Origin: Paulinella micropora
Taxonomy: Eukaryota > Cercozoa > Imbricatea > Euglyphida
Assembly: GCA_009731375.1 (NCBI GenBank)
Contig: BJOX01000008.1
Coordinates: 1,043,645 to 1,073,426 of the forward strand
Length of the DNA: 29,782 nucleotides
Direction of reading: 5' to 3'
This document shows, one piece after another, positions 1 to 11,035 of this stretch. Position 1 is the stretch's first letter, and the number at the start of each line of letters is the position of its first letter. The notes under the pieces are model-generated. The model saw nothing but the letters and a program-made list of their open reading frames with translations, searched no databases and had not been told where the DNA came from. The position numbers were made by a program, and so were the translations under genes.

Positions 1-15
1 CCCCCCCCCCCCCAC

Positions 16-53
<38 letters not shown>

Positions 54-150
54 TCATTTCTCTCTTTCTTTCTCTTTTTCTTTTTTCTCTCCGTCTCTCT
101 CTTTCTTTCTTTCTCTCTTTTTCTGTCTCTTTCTGTCTCTCCGCCCGCCC
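1..150. repeat. Low-complexity pyrimidine tract: C-run, (CT)n, (CA)n, TC-rich
   Basis: The window opens with 13 C, then CT dinucleotides to about 38, CA dinucleotides to about 52, and a TC-rich tract to about 140. There is no coding signal. The C-run at the first base suggests that the contig or window was broken at a homopolymer. Confidence 0.9.
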
Positions 151-560
151 TGCCGTCGGCCTAGCACTGCAGCCTGCCCGCAGCCTGGCCGCTTGCTCGC
201 GTGGCACACTGTCACCACCCGCAGAAGAGCCTTCCACACCACGCCAGCGCTCCCAGCCGCTCTGCTTGCATGGATGTTGCCGATGTTGCTTGCTGCTTGC
301 TGTCTTTGTTGCGGTGCGTGGCTACACATGTGCAACCATGGGATTTCTGTAGGAGCGCTTGACGACAGCCGCTGCGCCCAGCTCGCGCTCGCCGGCCCGC
401 GCCGCCAGCCCCAGCCGCACTCGCCGCCCCGTGCCCTCCTCGCCGCCGCGGCCAGGACCAGGCTGAGCACGTGCTCTGGACACCAGCCCTCGTGCGGCGC
501 GACAGGCCAGCAAGCCCTGTGCACACGCCACTTGCCACTCGCGTTGCACTAACAACCACC
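151..560. other. GC-rich stretch, no gene recognised
   Basis: This roughly 400-base patch is GC-rich compared with the AT-rich sequence that follows. Open frames exist on both strands, but they overlap each other and translate to Arg/Ala/Ser/Cys-biased sequence with no recognisable domain, so I do not call a gene. It could be a CpG-rich regulatory patch or a fragment of an unidentified repeat. Confidence 0.4.
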
Positions 561-802
561 TTCAAGACGCTAAAGAACAAATTGTAATAATGAAGTTCAG
601 ATGTGTCAGTTTTTCAATCATACATACATATTACGGTTTAACAGTCGATTGGCTCGTGTTATTTGTTTATGTTTTATTTTCTTTCATTTTGTTCTATTCG
701 TTTTGGTTTTGAAAGTCACCAGGTTGCCACTTCCCTTTTAACTCTTACGCTTCCCACTCATCTCTACGAGTGGCAAGTATTTTATTTTCAAAGGTTATTT
801 GC

Positions 803-804
<2 letters not shown>

Positions 805-841
<37 letters not shown>
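805..841 (+). repeat. Poly(A) tract, 37 nt
   Basis: A pure A-run sits in otherwise mixed AT-rich sequence (561-904) with no gene. It could be a mononucleotide microsatellite or the tail of a retroposed sequence. I see no clear target-site duplication or element body beside it, so an origin by retroposition is not supported. Confidence 0.85.
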
Positions 842-844
<3 letters not shown>

Positions 845-904
845 CGTGAGAAGTCTATCATACAACACCGCACAGACATACAATAAATACATATCATCTA
901 CATA

Positions 905-1480
905 GAATGAGCAGCAGCTGCAGTCCGCACAAGTCTAGACAAGTGAACTGAGTGGCAACGCCGACTTTCCCCCTGGACTCTTAAGGGAACACCTTTGACT
1001 GAATGGCACAACAATGTCCTTCTCCTAGTGACTGTGACAGCGGTAGATAGCTATTGGCAGACTCTGAGCAGCAGCTGTGCATGCAGTGTGCACGAGTCTA
1101 GACATTCCTACTGAATCGGGTAGCCTTCCCTTTCACTCTCAAGACAAGCACCTTCTGTTAATAGTATATCGTGTTCCTTCTCATACAACAGTCGATAGCA
1201 GCAGTGCAGTGCGCGCAAGTCTAGGTCGGGCAACTGAACTGAGTAGCCAAAAGCTGACTCGCAACTGCGGAGTCGCCACGCAACTTTCATTCTCATCGTC
1301 ACAGTCACAAGCCAGCGTCAAGTCTACTGTCACGCGGCTGCAGTCTACTGTCACACAGACATCTGAACTGCCGCCATTACCTTCCCTCTGACCATGCCAC
1401 AAGCCTGTGACGCTCCTTCTATTAACAACACTTTCATTGTCATCATCACACTGAGTAGCAGATATTGACACCAAACCGAG
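905..1480 (+). repeat. Degenerate tandem repeat, about 120-165 bp period
   Basis: A shared block (GCAGCAG, then GTGCAC-like sequence, then AAGTCTAG, then GAACTGAGTnGC, then TTCCC...CTC) recurs at about 909, 1,066 and 1,194. The GTCTAG word lies at about 933, 1,096 and 1,219. A weaker fourth copy (GTCTACTGTCAC and CATCTGAACTG) follows at 1,320-1,390, and GTCATCATCACACTGAGTAG at about 1,440. The copies are diverged, with spacings of about 160 and 125 bases. No coding function is evident. I aligned these by eye. Confidence 0.45.
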
Positions 1481-3290
1481 TCAGTGTACGGTCCACTCGA
1501 TCCATGGAGGCTTTCAACGTGGATCCAAAATTTGATGAGTGGAAATAAAGACAGAGTCGGAACATGTTTAAACCTTAAACCGGCAATCCGCATTTGTGGT
1601 TTAAAACCACATTTGTGGATCTTGTGGATTATTAAAGGTTTTAAGGGGGCCGGTCACAAACGTGACAATATTAGCAGTACTTTGCTTGTATTAATTATTT
1701 TTTGAAGTCTAGTTCAACTCAACCACCAATAACCCTACCCTACTTTCACCCAACTACAAACACCCAAACTCAAACCAACTCAAACTTACTTTACTCATTG
1801 CAAAGGGGTGAGCACAGTCACTCGTGGTCTGGTAAACCTCCGTTATTAAATAACTGTTCTTGAAAATTAATAATCCGAGTCAGCCTGACGGGTGACGGTC
1901 TGTCATACATATTTAAGCGGCTCGGAACTATGAAAAAAAACGTGACCACTCATTAATAACGTCAAAGGTCATTTTAATCAACCATTAACTGGGTGTATCC
2001 TGGCTCGCGATGCCACGGAGCCTGAGCGACACGGTGTCACAGTGCCACGCAAAACAATCACCGATGATAGTACGGCAGTGTCAAAACTTTCAAAAGAAGC
2101 AGCAATTGGAGCAGTGTTGAAGCACTCGGAGTGTCTGGCGGTACGCTTGAGAGTCCTGACTCCGTTGAGCATGCACACGGAGGCTACGCATCAGTTGACT
2201 CGTGACAGCGCCGCCCGGCCGGTTTGACTTTAGGCAGGTTTGGTGATGCTGTACAATGATGCTTTGTCACGTTTCAGTGTGACCGTGACCTGGCCCCCGT
2301 CCGCATAAGTCCGGGGGCCGGGCCGCTGATCATCTCAGTAGGAGGCGATACACTTCTGCCGGGTGCTTCCCAAATTTGAACCACACTGACTAGGAGGCTA
2401 GACCTACTACCTCACTGTATCAGTGTAAATCAAAATTTGGAAACAAGTTCTGTCAAGTGTCACTGAGTATATGATACTGTCTGATACCGTGCCTTGTCAC
2501 ACTGCAAGTTCAGGGGCCAAATGTATACTGTGCCTTATTAATACTACTGAAGTTGCGGCCCGGCCTTCCGTGGCAAGTCACGTCACAAGTTTGGTGAATC
2601 GGGGCCGCTATTACCATGACTGGCAGTGAGTCTTGAGTTACTCAAGAAACTTGAAATCAATATTAATATTAATAGTATCATTCATCAGAAAGTCACAAGC
2701 TTAGAAAGTAATGATTACTAGTACGTTTTGATTTATCAAAATAAAAGTCAAGTATGAAGTTTCAATCATTAAAGTTCAAAGTTGAAAATAAAGTTTCAAC
2801 TGATTTGTCACTTCAGCGGTTGATCGGCGGTGGCAGAAGTTGACCGTCGGCGGCCTAGTTGGAGACTCATGATCATATTAATGCATTTTCTACTAAATGG
2901 CCGGCACCAGATCGATATTAAATGTTCACGATAAAAATAATGGAGGTAAAATGTTTTCATAATTCATATATATTGAAAAGATGTTTTATTTTTTTTATTT
3001 TCAAAAAAAAAACAAAAATCAAAAACAGTGGTGGTGTGGCGCTTCGAATAATCCTGCGTGTGTAGGCTGGCGGCCAAGGCAGTGCAATTGTTAATACTGC
3101 TAAGTAATATAACGAATATTGAATAAACTAACACTTACACATCGGTGATTTTTATGTTTTGTGAAGCTGTGCTTACTATTGAGTACAGCAACCCTCGAGG
3201 TACCGCGACCTGGCTTGACTTTGTGCCATGAGGTATGCAAAGGGGAAACATAATGTTGGAGACAAGAGTGAAGGTGGGGTTCGAGGGTCA
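1481..3290. other. AT-rich non-coding stretch with GC-rich islands
   Basis: There is no gene. AT-rich DNA with TTATTAATA-type words alternates with short CCGG-rich islands at about 2,215-2,330, 2,555-2,620 and 2,815-2,865. A perfect 8-bp GC hairpin lies at 2,292-2,319 (GGCCCCCG, 12-nt loop, CGGGGGCC). The texture resembles 9,000-10,680, so both could be remnants of one repeat family, but I found no long shared word by eye. Confidence 0.4.
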
Positions 3291-3316
3291 ACTTGGAGAT
3301 GGACTGAGGTCGGTTT

Positions 3317-3437
3317 GAAGGGCGAAGGGTGAAGAGTGAGGGGCGAAGGGTGAAGGGTGAAGGGTGAGGAGTGAAGGGTGAAGCGTGATACTTGAAGGGT
3401 AAGGGAAAATGTTGAAGGGTAAGGGTGGAGGCCGAAG
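3317..3437 (+). repeat. (GAAGGGT)n heptanucleotide minisatellite
   Basis: Imperfect copies of GAAGGGT with GAGGGGC and GAAGAGT variants run through a purine-rich strand. Purine-rich sequence continues to the G-run at about 3,546. Open frames across this block are artefacts of repeat translation. Confidence 0.85.
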
Positions 3438-3544
3438 GAGTTGATGGGTGAACGGCGAAGGACGAATGATCAAGGGTGCAGGAAGGATGCAAGATCAGGC
3501 GCAAATCAAAGAATGGAGGATGAAGGTAGGGGTGTGTTTGTGTG

Positions 3545-3552
3545 TTGGGGGG

Positions 3553-3595
<43 letters not shown>

Positions 3596-3642
3596 ANNNN
3601 NNNNNNNNNNNNNNNNNNNNNGGGGGGGGGGGGGGGGGGGGG
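3545..3642 (+). repeat. Poly(G) run interrupted by a 25-N assembly gap
   Basis: A nearly pure G-run occupies about 3,547-3,594, then AA, then 25 Ns (3,597-3,621), then 21 more G. The true length is unknown because the assembly broke inside the homopolymer. Long G-runs on a purine strand can form quadruplexes and stop polymerases, which probably explains the gap. Confidence 0.9.
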
Positions 3643-3864
3643 TTGGAGGGAGGGATGTACGTCGGAAAGGAAAGAAGGGACTGAAGGAAGAGGAAAACGG
3701 TGGAATGGTGACAAACAACAGCAAAAATCAACAACAATCAGTGAAGAGAACCTAGAGTCCAATACTAGAAAATATAAGAGATCATAGAAACAGCAAAACA
3801 CCACGCTTCACCAATCAAACGAGGTTTTCACTTAAAAAACCTAACTTACACTTATCGACCAAAC

Positions 3865-4081
3865 ATGCAATCAATCAGACCAATCCAATCCGATCGAACA
3901 AGCAATTAATTAAGCAATCAAAAACAATCAATCAATCCATATACATCCAAACAATCCATATATATAATCAATCAGGTCATCCATCAATCCATCCATCCAT
4001 CAATCCATCCATCAATCAATACAACCATCCATCCATCCATCCATCATCCATCCATCCATCCATCCATCTATCCATCCATCC

Positions 4082-4112
<31 letters not shown>

Positions 4113-4470
4113 AAGTCAACACAATCCATCCATAGATTCATTCATCCATCAATCATTCTATCTATCTATCCATCCATCCATCCATCCATCATCCATCCAT
4201 CCATCCATCATCCATCCATCGACCAATCCATCCATCCATCTATCCATCCATCTATCCATCAAGCAATCAAGAAATCTATCAGCAATCAATATCATTCCCC
4301 ATCCATCAGTCAATACATCCATTCATCGATTCATCCATCATCCATGCATTCATCCATCCATCCATGCATCCATCCATCCATCCATCCGTCCATCAATCAA
4401 TCAATCGATTCATCCATCCATTCCATCTGTCCATGCATGCATGCATCCATGGATTCATCCATCCATCCAA
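3865..4470 (+). repeat. Tetranucleotide arrays (AATC)n, (ATCC)n, (ATCT)n
   Basis: Interleaved arrays of CAAT, CCAT and CTAT units fill this interval, with the C/A-rich strand on top. It contains a pure (TCTA)n stretch near 4,080-4,111. There is no gene; His/Ser/Ile-rich open frames are repeat translation. Confidence 0.92.
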
Positions 4471-4479
4471 ACACCTACC

Positions 4480-4542
4480 ACAACAACAACAACAATAACA
4501 ACAACAACAACAATAATAACAACAACAACAACAACAGCGACT

Positions 4543-4613
<71 letters not shown>

Positions 4614-4703
4614 AGCAACCAGAACAAGAGCAACAACAATAGCAACCAGAACAAGAGCAACAACAACAGCAACAGCAACAGCGACAACAACCACAACCAC
4701 AAA
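4480..4703 (+). repeat. (AAC)n trinucleotide array
   Basis: A long AAC array has AAT and AGC interruptions. The 3' part carries a short higher-order repeat (AACAATAGCAACCAGAACAAG, then AGC) seen twice at about 4,610-4,660. All frames translate to homopolymers, so no protein is called. From 4,704 to 4,985 I see no feature beyond mixed AT-rich sequence. Confidence 0.92.
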
Positions 4704-4989
4704 GGCAGCCGCGACGTTGAACCATAACAAGAACAACCACGACAGCCATATGAAGATAGTGAGGATAACGAAGAAGTTGACGACAACAAACGCAAATTTC
4801 ACAAAGGCAAGCAGTTACAAAAAGTAATTGGGAAAAATAACAACACTAAGTACAACAAAAATTCTGGAAAGTAACAAACAATGATAGTCTCTTCGAATAC
4901 TTGTTTATAGCAATTTATGCTTATCTGATATCTTTTATTTCTTTTGTTGGTTGCGTATTTGTCATGGTACCAGGGATTGATAAAATAGA

Positions 4990-5115
4990 TAGGATTGGAT
5001 TGGATTGATGGGGTTGGATTGGATTCGTGGCGTAGATAGTTTGGATTAGATTAGATTAGATTAGATTGCATTGGATTGGATTGGATTGGACGGGATGGGA
5101 TTGATTGGTGGATCG
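4990..5115 (+). repeat. (GGATT)n pentanucleotide array
   Basis: GGATT and TAGATT pentamers repeat imperfectly. The G-rich strand is on top here, opposite to the flanking (ATCC)n block at 3,865-4,470. Confidence 0.85.
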
Positions 5116-5583
5116 GAGAAAGAACAAAAAACATGAAACTCAATGAAGGTCAATGTCAAGACCAGTAAACATCGGCAACACCACAAAAATAACCATCTCA
5201 TACACGAAACGCACCGCAATAAACAAACAACACAGATTTCGTCAAGCTAACTACTAAACTCCACAAACCTCGACAGCGTACATTCCCAAACATCTGCACA
5301 GAGCATGCTTTCATTTGACAAATCTCCATCAAACAATAGTACAATAATATATTAATATCAACATTAGTACTAACATGCATCGAACCGATCCAGCAACGCA
5401 CCACAACTCCATCAAACACAATAAACCGACACACTCAACCCTTTGCAAGGCAAGTCCCAAGTTCTGATGGAATTGACCGCAATTATATATTTTTATGTGT
5501 GTTGCCACAGCTTTCATGGCGGATGGCAAAGATGTCCAAAAAGGTGCCTTCCGCCGGCAAACTTTGGCATTCTGGCGTTATCA
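5116..5583. other. Unique AT-rich stretch, no gene recognised
   Basis: This is one of the few non-repetitive segments in the left half. Open frames of 66-78 codons exist on the minus strand but have no recognisable motif. Nothing supports a gene or RNA. Confidence 0.4.
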
Positions 5584-5672
5584 ATGGATGGATGGATGTA
5601 ATGGATGGAAGGATGGATAGATGGATATAATGGATGGATGGATGGATGGTGGATGGATGGATGGATGGTGCT
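5584..5672 (+). repeat. (ATGG)n tetranucleotide array
   Basis: Near-perfect GGAT units with two short interruptions lie directly before the CCCT/CAAT inverted block. Confidence 0.9.
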
Positions 5673-5733
5673 ATATGGACCAACCACATCGATGAAACAA
5701 TCAATCCCTCCCTACTCCCTCCATAGTACCCTC

Positions 5734-6235
<502 letters not shown>

Positions 6236-6291
6236 TTAATGGGTTGAGGGATGGATTGGTTGGCAGGTTGGTTGGTTGGTTGATTGATTGA

Positions 6292-6363
<72 letters not shown>

Positions 6364-6464
6364 GTTGGTTGATTGATAACTCGATTGATTGATTAATGCG
6401 TTGATGGATGGATGGATGGATGGATTGGTTGGTTGGTTGGTTATTTGGTTGGTTGGTTGGTTGG

Positions 6465-6502
<38 letters not shown>

Positions 6503-6551
6503 CATCGATTGATTGATTCATCGATTGATTGATTCATCGATTGATTGATTG

Positions 6552-6597
<46 letters not shown>

Positions 6598-6638
6598 CAT
6601 CGATTCATTGATTCATTGATTCATTGATTCATTGATTC

Positions 6639-6706
<68 letters not shown>

Positions 6707-6820
6707 GTTGGTTAGTTGGTTGGTTGGTTGTTCGATAATGCGATGGACGGATGCATAGATGGACTGCATGGGGTTGAGCGAGGGATGGAGGGGCAAGGGA
6801 GAGAGAAGGGAGGGAGCGAT

Positions 6821-6855
<35 letters not shown>

Positions 6856-6964
6856 GATGGATTCACAGACGGATAGATCGATGATCGATGTGGATGGCTG
6901 GTTGGATTGGAGGGAGGGAGGAAGGCTGGAAGGAAGGAAGGAAGGAAGGAGGGAGGGAGGGAGG

Positions 6965-6997
<33 letters not shown>

Positions 6998-7068
6998 GTT
7001 GGCTAATTAATTATTTAATTGATTGTGTGATTTATTAATTGATTGATTGACAGATTGGATGGTTGGAT
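6236..7068 (+). repeat. (GATT)n array with (GGTT)n, (GATTCATC)n and (GGAA)n patches
   Basis: ATTG units dominate, with GGTT stretches at about 6,260, 6,360 and 6,430, a GATTCATC higher-order repeat at about 6,500-6,645, and GGAA/GGGA tracts at 6,910-6,965. Asn/Gln/Ser/Ile open frames on the minus strand are repeat translation. Confidence 0.92.
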
Positions 7069-7310
7069 TCATGGATGCATGTATGGCATGGATCATGGAT
7101 GGATGGGTGGATGCATATGGATGGATGGATGAATGGATGGATGCATGGATGGATGGATGGATGCATGGATGCATGGATGGATGAATAGATCATGGATGAT
7201 GGTGGATATCAATGGATGGATGGATGGATGGATGGATAGATGAATGAATGGATGGATGGATGGATGGATGGATGGAGATGGATGACTTGATTGACTGATT
7301 CATGGATTGA
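7069..7310 (+). repeat. (GGAT)n array
   Basis: GGAT units with GCAT and GAAT variants follow the GATT block and end at a short unique spacer before the AAC/AAT array. Confidence 0.9.
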
Positions 7311-7356
7311 TGGATTGATTCATCAATAATTAGTTTGATGTTGCACAAAATGTTTT

Positions 7357-7527
<171 letters not shown>

Positions 7528-7793
7528 GTGCTTCTCTGTCAATGGCTGATGCAAATCTGCACATGCGCCTCCATCGTCTCACCCGTGAGGGGAGTACGAA
7601 GAATTGACGATATGCTCTAATGACACCCCCGCAAGGGCAGTTCCAACACTTCCAGACGGGCCGGTATGTTCAATGAAAATACTGGTCCAGACGGATCGGT
7701 ATGTTCAATGAAAATACTGGTGGCACCGACGGGAATCGAACTGGCGACAGGGCCCAGATGGTAGAACTTGACCACTGGGCTATCACGGTGTCC
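7528..7793 (-). mobile_element. tRNA-derived SINE-like element with (ATT)n tail
   Basis: On the minus strand, 7,793-7,722 resembles a degenerate tRNA. It has an A-box-like TAGCCCAGTGGTC (7,782-7,770) and a B-box-like AGTTCGATTCC (7,742-7,732). The first and last seven bases (GACACCG and CGGTGCC) pair with one mismatch. The D arm does not fold well, so a working tRNA is unlikely. Downstream come a 35-nt tandem duplication (7,652-7,721), about 120 unique bases, and an (ATT)n tail. Pol III promoter boxes, a unique body and a short-repeat tail are the plan of a SINE. I do not recognise the family. Open frames across it are incidental. Confidence 0.65.
7652..7721. repeat. 35-bp direct tandem duplication inside the SINE-like unit
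   Basis: Copies at 7,652-7,686 and 7,687-7,721 begin CCAGACGG and end AAAATACTGGT. They differ at two adjacent positions (GC versus AT). They abut the tRNA-like head. Confidence 0.95.
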
Positions 7794-7827
<34 letters not shown>

Positions 7828-7885
7828 CAATAACAACAACAGCAACAATAACAACAATAACAACGGCGACGACAAAACAACGACA

Positions 7886-7923
<38 letters not shown>

Positions 7924-8163
7924 GCAACAACAACAGCAACAACAACAGCAACAACAACAGCAACAGCATGTGCCACCACCACCATGCACGCCACCACCTC
8001 CAAAATAATAATAACAACAACAACAAGAACAACAACAACAACCACAACAACAACAGCATCAAGTACACTCAACAGCAGCAGCACAAAGGACAACAACATC
8101 AACCAAAATACCAATAACACTAACAACAACACCAACAACACCAACACCAATACGAGCACAACC

Positions 8164-8242
<79 letters not shown>

Positions 8243-8272
8243 GCAGCAGCAGCAGCAACAACAACAACAATC
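7794..8272 (+). repeat. (AAT)n/(AAC)n/(AGC)n trinucleotide arrays
   Basis: AAT, AAC and CAGCAACAA arrays have a short unique interruption near 7,965-8,005 and a mixed segment at 8,050-8,150. A pure AAT block occupies about 8,197-8,241. No gene is present. Confidence 0.9.
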
Positions 8273-8317
8273 ATCAACCATCACCTACCCACCCAACCAA
8301 CTACCGAACACCACAAT

Positions 8318-8960
8318 TAGCTTGCTTGCCGCTTGTCGTTTATTCTTACTGTTTCTGGTCCCATTTGTTTGTCGTTTGTTGTTTCTCGCTTCTTGTGGCG
8401 TTGTGGCTTGTCGCTTCTTGTGGCAATGTCGCGTGCTGTCTCCTTTTGTCGCATCATATCGATCGCCGCTTTTCGCTTGTCGCTTGTTGCTAGTTGCTTG
8501 TTGCTTGTTTTTTTTTGTTGTTGTTGTTTTTTGCTAGCACTTGTTGTCACTCACTTTCTCTGGTATCGCTTGCTGCTTGTTGCTGCTTGTTGCTGCTTGT
8601 CGCTTGTCGCTTTCCACTTGCCCCTTGTCTCTTGTCGCTTAAGTTTTGTCGCTTGCTACTTGTCGACTTGTTTGTTTGCTCATTGTCTCTGGTTGCTTAG
8701 CTTGCTATTTGAGTCTGGTTCATTGTTGTTTATTGTTTCTTGTTTCTTGTTTGCTTGGCGTCGTTTGTTGCTTAGTGCTTGTCGCTTATTGCTTGTCGCT
8801 TTTGCTTGTTGCTTGTCCGTTTTGCGCTTTTTAATATATGCTTGTCTGTTTTTGCGCCTGCTAGTTGTTTATTGCTTTCTCTGATTGCTATTCGTTTTTG
8901 TTTTGTTGTCCTATACTCTTGTTTCTTGAGTATCATCAAGTTTGTTGCTTGTCGATTGTT
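8318..8960 (+). repeat. Degenerate GCTTGTCGCTTGTTG cryptic satellite
   Basis: TTGCTTGTCGC and TTGTTGCT words recur throughout with drift, making a T/G-rich strand almost free of A. Leu/Cys/Val-rich open frames on the plus strand come from the repeat and are not membrane proteins. The period is irregular (about 7 and 10 bases). Confidence 0.7.
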
Positions 8961-10690
8961 ACAACTTCGCGCCGCGATTCGCAACTTCGACTGTCGCAAA
9001 ACAGTTTCTTTTCACAAAGTACTGTTGAAGTACTAGCATTTTCCTTTTACAAATCCTTGATAAAGTAGTAATATTTTTATGCAATAAACATGAATATGAA
9101 AATCGTTCTGTGTCTAAATTTTCTTCAAGCTTTGTCTTGATATAAGTCACTAGCTGACTTCTGAATTTTTGATTTAATAATAAAACATTTCAAGTCGAAA
9201 TTCAAGTTAGGTTTCATGAAGCTTTCGGGGCATAAAAAACTTAGAAGAAATCTAATTTATGATAAGTCACGTAGTAAAACTTGAATCCAGATTGAGAAAA
9301 CTTGAATACTATTTCTATTTGATCTCACTATCACAACAAACTGGGTGAATCATGACTGAGTCATGTGATTCACCGCCTGACATAATTCCGAGTCACGGAC
9401 TCAACTCAGTGTCACCAGATGATTCTAGTACCAAAGTATAACTTGCTCAAGGTATACTTCAAGCCACGGTTTTCCCAGTATGATTCAGATTGCTTACTTA
9501 GTTGAGTTGAAGACTTAGAGGTCGGACGGTGACTCCTATAGGCAAAACTTAAATGATCACTGAGTCTCATTCAATTAATTGCCAAATGAAGTTGGGGTCA
9601 CAGTGAGCAGGTGTTAATGATAATATGACTAGTCAAATACATTATTATTAATAGTATGATCAAACTTAATAAAATATCATAAGTTATTAATACTATGATA
9701 AATTGTCCGATCATTGGAAGCCGCCCGGCTCGGAAGGGTCTCAGCGGCTAGTCATAAGTTACGGTCGGATTTTCCCGGCCGATGCTCGCCGGATGATCAT
9801 ATAGTGCAGTGATATCAGTGAGTCTTGAATCGGGGGCCGCCGCCGTGGCATTCCTGCGCCGGCCGTACCCGGAGGCCCGGGCTCAGGGCCGCAGTGCTCA
9901 TTTGATTAAAGTCAAGTCAATTAGGCTGTCCGACCGTGGCACTGAGTGACTCGCCGGCAGGTATCATACTCAACTACAAGCAAACCGGCGGTGGCCTTAA
10001 CTTCTTTACATAGATAGAAACTCATGTGGTATGCGGATTATCATCCGATCAATAATGACTTTTCAAGTGGCTCGAACCGTAGGCTTCACTGACTCGGAGT
10101 TCCCTTTGGGCGAGACCCCATTTCTCAATAACGGGAACCTTTACCGATCCCTCTCAGGATCACTCCGGGCTGCCTTACAAGTCTATCTACGCAAGTCAGA
10201 TACTCACTTTAATAACTCTGGACTCGAGCAGAACTGAAGTCGTGAGCAAAAGAATGCCACGTCACTAAGAAAAATAGATACTGGTCGTCGCGCAGACAGT
10301 TGTCTAACTAACTTGAGTGAATAATAAGACTGATGTATTTTTGACTGTCACATGAAGTATTAATAACCTTTTCAGTCCAAAGTGGCAATTGTCAGTGTCC
10401 GTCCTATTAACAAATTAACTAGCCAAGTAACGGTCATTAAAATAGCTAAGTCTGACGCTATGCTAACGCTCCCCCTTAGTTATTTTGTCAATACTATCTG
10501 TCCGTTATAATGTCTTATAGTTCCGACGCAATTTGAAAATTTGAAAGCGCTTCCCGAAGGGGGTATAAAAAGTCACTATAACTAATTATGCGGTGTGGTG
10601 TGAATTATGCGCGAAAATGAAAAATAAGTAAAGATATGCACGAATTAGATAAAAATGTAAATGTGAGAATTTGGTTCACACCAACTACCA
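8961..10690. other. AT-rich non-coding stretch left of the copia remnant
   Basis: No gene is recognised. The texture matches 1,481-3,290: AT-rich DNA with TGAGTCA-type words and GC islands at about 9,715-9,790 and 9,825-9,890. For a minus-strand copia element the 3' LTR should lie here, leftward of 10,728. Because the other LTR is not in the window, I cannot delimit it. Confidence 0.4.
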
Positions 10691-10727
10691 GAAAAAGTGG
10701 CGGGGTGGCCACCGGCCTCCCTATGGC

Positions 10728-10991
10728 CTAGTCGATTTCCGATATCAACGAATCGCGATCGAAGTGTAGGCTGTCCGCATCATCATCATTATCATCTTCT
10801 GGTTCTAGTTCGTCGGGATCATAAACTACTGGTGCCGCGTCCTGCTTTCGCAAAATTTCTTCCTTCGGATATCGTCCGTGTATCCACTTCAACAAAATCG
10901 CGCGGGTAACTGTCCACTCGTTATGCTGATTGAAGGCTCCAGAAAAGTCCGTCTCACGCAAATACCACGGCTTCCATCGATCCATCTTCAA
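10728..10991 (-). CDS. Small acidic protein 3' of copia pol, function unknown
   Basis: An 87-codon frame with an ATG start lies 44 bases downstream of the pol stop on the same strand. The first two thirds are Trp/Lys/Arg-rich and the end is strongly acidic (DPDELEPEDDNDDDAD). I recognise no domain. Its position between pol and the expected 3' LTR suggests an accessory frame of the element, but a chance frame is also possible. Confidence 0.35.
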   Translation of the reverse strand: MKMDRWKPWYLRETDFSGAFNQHNEWTVTRAILLKWIHGRYPKEEILRKQDAAPVVYDPDELEPEDDNDDDADSLHFDRDSLISEID

Positions 10992-11035
10992 CGCTATAAA
11001 AACTCACGCAAAAAGCATTTATAAAACATCTTATT

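Noticed and set aside
1-60. Telomere at the contig start
   Set aside because: The sequence is C-run, CT and CA repeat, not a TTAGGG-like telomere repeat.
4344-4827. Long open frames coding for poly-Asn, poly-Thr, poly-Val and poly-Leu
   Set aside because: They are translations of the (AAC)n array in every frame and have no non-repetitive core. The same holds for frames at 7,330-7,607 and 7,617-8,493.
7722-7793. A genuine tRNA gene on the minus strand
   Set aside because: A- and B-box words are present, but the D arm does not pair, the acceptor has a mismatch, and it is fused to a SINE-like body and tail.
8333-9036. Leu/Cys/Val-rich frames resembling membrane proteins
   Set aside because: The hydrophobicity comes from the GCTTGTCGCTTGTTG cryptic satellite; all three plus-strand frames look alike.
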